In this document: in pieces, positions 57,698-64,000 of the stretch | How positions within the stretch are numbered: the first letter of the stretch is position 1 | Layout: each line of letters begins with the position of its first letter | Position numbers and translations under genes: made by a program | Notes under the pieces: generated by a model | Told to the model about the DNA's origin: nothing | Database searches by the model: none | Seen by the model: the letters and a program-made list of their open reading frames with translations, nothing else | Source of the DNA: Taudactylus pleione | Lineage: Eukaryota; Chordata; Amphibia; Anura; Myobatrachidae | Length of the DNA: 64,000 bases | Direction: 5' to 3' | Assembly: GCA_031769625.1 (NCBI GenBank) | Contig: JAUIMM010000121.1 | Location: forward strand, 11,799,501 to 11,863,500

Positions 57698-57877
57698 CCT
57701 CACAGGCTTGGGCACACTGTATGCAGAACCTTTTATAGAGCCAACTAAACAACAAGGACTTGAAGCCTAATCTGCCTGACATGAAACTTCGCCCCCTAAA
57801 CCACTTATTCAACTTAAACATACTAAGAAAAAAAACACAAAACAAAGTATGGAACATATAAAACATGTAATAACATA

Positions 57878-58251
57878 AGGCGGGTATCCACTACTAGATA
57901 TACAAATGAGAGCACGATTACGACATTGCAATCGTGCTCTCGTTTGTATATCTAGTGATGTACCTAGACTGAACGTTCACTCGATCAGTCTAGGCAGATC
58001 AAGACACGGACCTCTCTACCGCTCTTGCTGCCGCCGGACCTCTCTGCAATACACAGGAAGGGAAACAAACTGTCACAGCCTGATGACGCTGGACACTGAT
58101 GACGCCCAGCGGGCACATGCATCGCTGGTCGTTTTTATCATTTACATGTACGATTTGCGGGCAATTTGTGGGCGATTTGCGGGCGATTGCATGATAACGA
58201 TGTCGTTATTATGCAATCGCCTGTCAAAATCGACCAAGTGGATACCCCCCT
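57878..58251. mobile_element. GGGTATCCAC-end MITE, copy 2
   Basis: Inverted relative to 53890-54223. Ends AGGCGGGTATCCACTA and CCAAGTGGATACCCCCCT, ATA duplicated (57875-57877, 58252-58254). Contains the GAGAGCACGATTACGACATT hairpin. Confidence 0.85.
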
Positions 58252-58472
58252 ATACAAATCTATAAAAAACAATACATTTAAGTCAACAAAATACCAAACA
58301 ATTATGAGACAATCTTATAGAAAAGGGGCGTACAATGCTCTAGGTAAATCTGTCAGTGTCCTTTGCAGCTCCACATACAGAGGTATCCCTGCTTCTGTTT
58401 AGACAAAATTATATGAATAAATAAAATGCGGTGCGCTCTCGGGCACTTAAAGTTATCTGATGATTTAAGTAT

Positions 58473-58967
58473 GGGCCTGTTTCAGCAAGGAAAGCAAGAC
58501 GCGATTGAGTTCGCAGTCGGCTGATTGTTACGCACTGCACATGCGTCAAAGCCACAGTGTGCGTGCGCGAATGCTCCACTGAGCTCGGGCACGGACTCTA
58601 TCCAGACCCATTGCGGAGTGATTGACATGGGGTGGTGATGGGGGGCTGGTCGGAGAAATGCAGATGTACCAGTGCATTTGAACACCGTTACAGGGGCATA
58701 CATAATTAAGCCCCTGCATCGGCATACGCAGCGTGAGTACTCACAGCGCACAGGAAGTTTAGCAGTTTGTGAATGAAGGTCAGGTCAACCACAACTGTGC
58801 ATATGGGTCCGATGGTTTTCGATGTTACCGATGTTTTCGCTAACTAATGCGGATGTATGTAAAGGTATGGGGGTGGCTTTATATAGTGCTGGGCGTCTGC
58901 ATCTTGTGCTGTGGCGGCATTCATTTGTATTTATTTGCAGGCTTGCGATCCATGCTGAATCAGGCCC
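58473..58967. mobile_element. Harbinger-type MITE (GGGCCTGTTTCAGC ends)
   Basis: Ends GGGCCTGTTTCAGCAAGG and CCATGCTGAATCAGGCCC, TAT duplicated (58470-58472, 58968-58970). Non-coding. Confidence 0.85.
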
Positions 58968-59099
58968 TATGTGCGGTATCTTTGATTATTTTATCAGTGT
59001 GTAAAGGTGTGACAGTACCATATGTAACCACAAATTATGTGCATAAAGTCCAGAAAATGGCTGTAAGTAGAAATGTCCTCAATAATTGTAGGTAGGGTG

Positions 59100-59665
59100 T
59101 TCATATAAATTCCAGATCAAACTGCGTCTCTCATCCCCATGCATTACTTGCTCCCATTCACGGTTACAGGACTTTCTTTGCGCTGCACCCACTCTATGGA
59201 ATAACCTACCTCGCACAATAAGACTTTCCTCTAGTCTCCAATCCTTCAAGCGTTCCCTGAAAACTCACCTCTTCAGGTAAGCTTATCAGATTCCAGAGCC
59301 TCCCACATAACCTTCATAGCTTCCATATCTAATTACATCCCCTTTTACAGTCCACACACAATCTCACACATCGTCTTTCTCTCACATCCTCATGACATTT
59401 GGTCGACATTCCTGTGTGACTGGATCATGCAGCCAACCAAGAAACTGTGCATTCTGGCTGGACCAAAATGCAATATATAGCACCTATCCTTGTGTATCAA
59501 TGCCTATTTCCCTATAGATTGTAAGCTTGCGAGCAGGGCCTTCCTACCTATATATCTGTCTGTTATTATCCAGTTTTGTTCTATTAATGCTTACAATTGT
59601 AAAGCGCAACGGAATATGCTGCACTATATAAGAAACTCTTAATAAATAAATAAATTAATAAATAA
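59100..59665 (+). pseudogene. L2-type LINE 3' end
   Basis: The last part of the L2 reverse-transcriptase protein is readable: CAAPTLWNNLPRTIRLSSSL then QSFKRSLKTHLFR. It is followed by the L2-type 3' end GTAAAGCGCAACGGAATATG and an AATA-repeat tail. 5'-truncated, as is usual for LINEs. Confidence 0.9.
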
Positions 59666-60184
59666 ACTGATGTAAGTTTTGTCTTTGGTTCACGAGGTCT
59701 GTTGGATGGGTGTTCTTATTAAGTCTCAGCCCTCTTCACCTTTCCTCTCCACCTTAAATTTAATTTTATGGACACTATTGATGCAGTCTAGGTAAGTGAA
59801 AATGTACTTACCCGGATAGTGTGATATTCCTCCTGCTGGTCCTCTCAGTCCCGATGCTTCAGGTGGTGGTATGTGTGGTTTACAGACTATATCACAATGT
59901 ATAGTGGTATATTACCATATAAACCGAATGTACACCAGTGTTTAGTACAACACATTTATTGGTACAATAGATTTGTCAGTAGCTCACTGATGCCCAAATT
60001 ACTGGTTAAAAAAGTGGTCCATAAAAAGTCGCTATTTAGAGTATATAGAGCTATCTCTTACTGTTAGTAAAGTACAGCAGATAAATGTTCCATGATGCAA
60101 GTACTGTACGTAAGGGGTGTGCTCCAACGCATTTCATCCGAAAACCTGACTTTTTCAAGGGCGCAGAACGGGTGAGGCGCCTGC
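59666..60184. other. Unassigned old repeat
   Basis: No gene. CTCCAACGCATTTCATCCG followed by ACTTTTTCAAGG (60122-60162) is the same widespread motif noted near 34252. Confidence 0.35.
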
Positions 60185-60465
60185 TCAGATTATAATTATT
60201 ATTATCCTTTATGTATATGGCACCACAAGGGTTCTGCAGCGCCTTACATAATACATAAACAAATGAGTACACAAGAAAACAGTTATTAACAGTACAAACA
60301 ATGCAGGACAAGTACATGATTTATAAACATTGCTGCATAACACCTAAATAAGCAGCAGGGTGTCAGCACTCAAGTGTTAGGTACCATTGCAAATGAAAGT
60401 AAAAGTAAGGCAAGGAGAAGCACGTGAGGGAAGAGGGCCCTGCTCGCGAGAGCTTACATTTTGAA
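60185..60465 (-). mobile_element. L2-type LINE 3' fragment
   Basis: Minus strand: GAGCAGGGCCCTCTTCCCTC at one end, GGCGCTGCAGAACCCTTGTG and a TAATAATAAT tail at the other. The same 3' region is in the L2 copy at 29105-29353. Confidence 0.85.
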
Positions 60466-61071
60466 GATTCCCGATCATCTAACGTCCTGAACCTACAGTA
60501 TTTCTATAGTAAAGTACTATACATTCACTTCTCCTGAGATTGCTCTATGCAGTATTATCACACCTTTAGAGTTAGATTGTACTTTATGTATCTTGCAAGG
60601 TGGAGCAATAATGGGTGGAGCAATATCAGACCCCGATAATTAACATCATGAATAGGCCCCTATGTGAGACACATGGCTTGTCAATTGTGCAGGTTCTACA
60701 GTGAGGCATGGAATACAGTTGATGCAGGGGCGTTTCTAGAGAGGAGGGGCCCTCTGCAACCTGCTATCATTCCTTGCAACATACTGGGCTTGGCTCCTAT
60801 GTCACTAGGCCCTGCCCCTATCATGGGACACTGGCGCGAATCACAGGACCATGGGGAGGGGTGGGGCTAAATTATGCACTTTTGCGTCATTGGCCCCTGC
60901 CACTCCATATGGAGCTGCGATTCCGGCAATTATCTCCCAACTCTGTCCACTTCACTAGGAAGTGGGTGGGGTGTGGGCGATTTGGACTCTTCAGGGGATG
61001 CTGGGGGCTTTGGAGCCTGCCTCAACTTCTTGGAGAGTTGGTAAGTGTGCCTTGCAAACAGGAGCCTGAAG
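60466..61071. other. Unassigned sequence
   Basis: No supported gene. GCAGGGGCGTTTCTAGAGAG at 60725 resembles a common hAT MITE end, but no partner end was found. Confidence 0.35.
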
Positions 61072-61549
61072 CAAAGTTGCCTACCCTCCCGAATTTCATG
61101 GGAGTCTCCCGAAATAAGGGGGGAGCTCCCGCCACCCAGAAAAGTAGGCTGAATGCGCGAGTCTGGAGGTAAAGGGGGCGATTACACACCAGGTGAAGGG
61201 AGTCAGAAGTGTGGCTGCTACTGACCTGAAGGTCTCCTGGGCACGCCTTACCCTGAACACAGACTGCTTAGAGAGACTGATGCTCCCAGCATTCCCTGGC
61301 CAGCCTGTAATAACAGAGGCCCGAGGGGGGAGGAGCCAATGCCGGAGGACTGAAGAATGAAGGTGGAGACAGAGGAGGTGCATGAGATGGTGAGTGTTAG
61401 AGCTCACTGCAGCTCCTGCCAAATGTATTCTTGTCAGTGCCGTGGGGGGAGGAGTGGGAGGGAGGGTGTGTGTGTGTGTTGTGAGACTGTGTGTGGGGGG
61501 GAATCTATTCATGTGATGTGTGTTTGTGTGTGTGTGTGTGTGAGACTGT

Positions 61550-62097
61550 GGGCCTGATTCAGACCCGCTCGCAAGCGCTATGTGCTCGCGAGCGGGTCGA
61601 TGTTTGGCCACTGCGTTTGCGCACGTCGGAGCCGGCTCCGATGTGCGCATGCGCGAGACCCGGCTAGCGACGGGCGCTCCGTCGCTACGGGTCTCGCACC
61701 AAAGTGGGGCTACTGTCGATTTTGATTGACAGCTTGCCCTGTTTTAGAGGCGGGCAGGAGGGGGTGGCTGGCCAAACTGAGGCGTTCCTGAAGGAACGCC
61801 TGCCATTTGGGGGCGGCCCCACTGACATCACGAGTGATGTCAGTGGGTGAGTTTCCGGCTCTAATGGAGCCGAAAGCTCACTGGGGCTTACGGGAACGAG
61901 AACCTACCACAAGGGTCTCAACGCGAGCCCCGATGGTCACGATGATCGAGACCATCGCGACCATCACCTGGCCGCTCACAATAGCTGTGGGTGGTCACTC
62001 ACAGCTATGCGAGCAGCCAGGAGGCCGCACAAAAAAAAAAAAATGCCCTGATTCAGAGCGAGCGCTCTTTCAGAGTGTCCGGCTCTGAATCAGGGCC
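61550..62097 (+). mobile_element. Hairpin-chain Harbinger MITE, copy F
   Basis: Complete: GGGCCTGATTCAGACCCGCT at the left and the right-terminal hairpin at 62045-62097. TGT is duplicated (61547-61549, 62098-62100) inside the GT repeat. All internal hairpins are present, with some mutations. Confidence 0.9.
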
Positions 62098-62176
62098 TGT
62101 GTGTGTGTGTGTGTGATTGTTGTGAATCTAGTCATGTAATGTGTGGGTGTGTGACTGTTGTGAATCTAGTCATGTA

Positions 62177-62264
<88 letters not shown>

Positions 62265-62505
62265 CTGTCTGTGGGAATCTATTCATGTGATGTGTGTGTG
62301 TGGGAGTCTATTCATGTAATGTGTGTGTGAGACTGTGTGTGTGGGAATCTATTCATGTAATGTGTGTGTGTGTGTGTGTGTGTGTGTGGGAATCTATTCA
62401 TGTAATGCGTGTGTGAGTCTGTGTGTGACTGTGTGTGGGAATCTATTCATGTGATGTGTGTGTGAGACTGTGTGTGGGAATCTATTCATGTAATGTGTTT
62501 GTGTG

Positions 62506-62552
<47 letters not shown>

Positions 62553-62680
62553 CTATTCATGTGATGTGTGTGTGTGTGTGTGGGGGGGGATCTATTCATG
62601 TAATGTTTGTGCGTGTGTGTGGAGGGAATTTATTAATGTGAATGTGTGTGGGAATCTATTAAGGTGAATGTGTGTATATG
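62098..62680 (+). repeat. (GT)n-rich minisatellite
   Basis: Runs of GTGTGT alternate with units of GGGAATCTATTCATGTGATG (about ten). It also extends left of the MITE (61465-61549), so the MITE landed inside it. Confidence 0.95.
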
Positions 62681-62915
62681 GGGGGGATTTATTCATGTAC
62701 ATGTGGCAGGCCAGAGATCTATTAATATCAGTGGGGGAGCTAGGGTGTCAGTTTATAGGAATATATACACCCATTGGTGGAGCTAGACACGCCCTTTGGG
62801 TGGAGCAGACCACACCCTCACAATGGCACACGGCGCATACTACAGCCATGTGCAATCTCCCTCAAAGTCATTTTCAAAAGTAGGCAAGTATGTCCTGAGG
62901 GATATTTATTATCTA

Positions 62916-63615
62916 CTAGCTGGAGTACTCTGCGTTGCCCGGGATTTTAAGAATGTTTGTTTACACATCATCCTCCAACAAACCTCTCCTTAGGCAGGCC
63001 TCACGAAAAGTGTGACAAACTTCCCCATCCACAGTCCTAAGGTCTTCAAAGGACCTGTAACGGTGTAAAGCAAACTTCGGAGATAGAAGCATTCAAAATT
63101 TGTCGGATGTACAGTGTAAACATGGCCAAGAGCTTCTGTTGCTCTGATACCAGGATGACCATCTACAGCGACTCCCTGTTTTCTGCGCATAAAAACTTTT
63201 CGAGAAGCATTCCATGTGTAATATTTTGGCAGATCACAGTACAGCAGGGTCCTTGCAAAGTCATCATTTTGACACAGTTTGAAGAAAGAAGTCAATGTTG
63301 TTGCATAATTTGGTATAGTCAGACAGCTAAGAATGCTGGGAAAGCCTGCTAAAGCTCTCTTAGATAATGAACATTAAGATCATGACAAAACATGACAGCA
63401 CAAAAGGCTCGCTCCGAGGCCCTACCCATATGCCGTGAGGCCCCACAATGAGCGTACAGCAAAAATTTAGGTGTTTAATTAATTAAAAATTAACAGGAAT
63501 TCATTTAAATTTCAAATTTTTTTTCTTGCCTCGGTCGTGTTTTAATACGCTCGTATGTAAAATTTCACGAACTTGGCTTGTAAACTGTGGATTTGTATAG
63601 AAAGACAGAAGGACA
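62916..63615 (-). mobile_element. Helitron fragment with helicase remnant
   Basis: The minus-strand 3' end has CCCGGGCAACGC … CAGCTAG, followed by T, matching Helitron 3' ends (CTRR, hairpin). The frame 63295-62990 encodes typical Helitron helicase residues: LPKYYTWNASRKVFMRRKQG, GHPGIRATEALGHVYTVHP and FECFYLRSLLYTVTGP. The rest of the Rep/helicase is deleted. The 5' end (TCTGTCCTTCTGTC) is near 63615 but not exact. Confidence 0.75.
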
Positions 63616-64000
63616 GAAGTAGGGATGGACATTGATGGTCGATGTTTGCCAACTATTGATGTTTTTCTTCCGATGTTAGTGTTTTTATCATTCGATGGTA
63701 TCATTCCGATGTTTGCTGTCATTGAATTGTAATCATTCAATGGTGTTTCGATGGTGACTTCTTTTCTTTAAATACTATAAGCTATGCCTCCCATGGCTGC
63801 TGTGTGCTGTGTCTCTGCCTCTGATAACCTTTCTGGCACATGCTGCTGGGATCGTTGGAGGCTGTTTCTCACTGCCTCAGACCTGTCTCTCCCTTCCCTC
63901 TCTGCTAGCTCTGATTGGCTCTCTGAGACTGTGAGAGCCAATCAGTGTGCATCCTTGGCCCAGCAGCAGCAGTCACTCACAGACACACAGAGTGACAGCT
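63616..64000 (+). mobile_element. Probable hAT element start, cut by the window edge
   Basis: TAGGGATGGACATTGATGG resembles the TAGGGRTGNNCACCGG ends of the hAT elements at 31710 and 35677, followed by a repeated CGATGTT/TCGATGG region. The other end is outside the window. Confidence 0.4.

Larger units (their letters stand above)
61072..62892. mobile_element. hAT element with CAWASTTGCCTAC ends
   Basis: Ends CAAAGTTGCCTACCC and GTAGGCAAGTATG are inverted repeats. The flanks GCCTGAAG and TCCTGAGG are 8 bp long and differ at two positions, so a mutated duplication. Same family as 11329-11712 but expanded by a (GT)n minisatellite and a MITE. Confidence 0.75.

Noticed and set aside
1..64000. Host protein-coding gene, rRNA, bacterial operon or viral genome
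   Set aside because: All recognisable coding sequence belongs to transposable elements, and none of the remaining frames has a conserved domain that I recognise.

Overview
This is a transposon-dense stretch of a large vertebrate genome, most likely an amphibian (frog or toad). The reasons are the mix of element types (PIF/Harbinger, several hAT families, Tc1, Helitron, a DIRS retrotransposon, L2 LINEs, a chromodomain Ty3-type retrotransposon), spliced genes with GT-AG introns and AATAAA signals, and no sign of bacterial or viral gene organisation. I found no host protein-coding gene and no rRNA gene or CRISPR array. Species cannot be named from the sequence alone.

Layout. 0-11.7 kb: MITEs (Harbinger and hAT derived), with many exact target-site duplications (TSDs). 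11.9-21.2 kb: an old Tc1 relic split by a nearly complete 7-kb Harbinger transposon (14182-21166). The Harbinger carries an apparently intact four-exon Myb-like gene, a transposase that has lost its catalytic core, and a third small SANT/proline-rich gene. 21.3-31 kb: a chromodomain Ty3-type element on the minus strand. Its pol is interrupted by a gag-only LTR element (24396-29495) with a perfect 5-bp TSD, which in turn carries a MITE in one LTR and an L2 LINE in the other. 31.5-33.9 kb: a hAT element with a minisatellite inside a Harbinger MITE. 34.8-47.7 kb: a large unit bounded by a 19-bp terminal inverted repeat (18/19 match). It has tRNA-like Pol III modules, subterminal inverted modules and a multi-exon gene whose 42-nt microexon is repeated three times between CT-rich introns. 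It is itself split by a 5.1-kb hAT element (35677-40777) full of 151- and 158-bp tandem repeats. 48.0-51.8 kb: a DIRS element with inverted terminal repeats and an internal RT/recombinase deletion. 52-64 kb: a large fold-back element, a second Tc1 relic, L2 3' ends, hAT and Harbinger MITEs, a (GT)n minisatellite and a Helitron fragment.

How the parts relate. The most interesting link is between the third gene of the Harbinger element and the microexon gene at 41.9-45.6 kb. Both have a basic SANT-like exon ending in arginine-rich residues, followed by a proline-rich exon joined at the same position and phase, with all later introns also phase 1. I infer that they belong to one gene family carried by DNA transposons. 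A second striking feature is a MITE family (six copies) built almost entirely from a chain of about a dozen hairpins.
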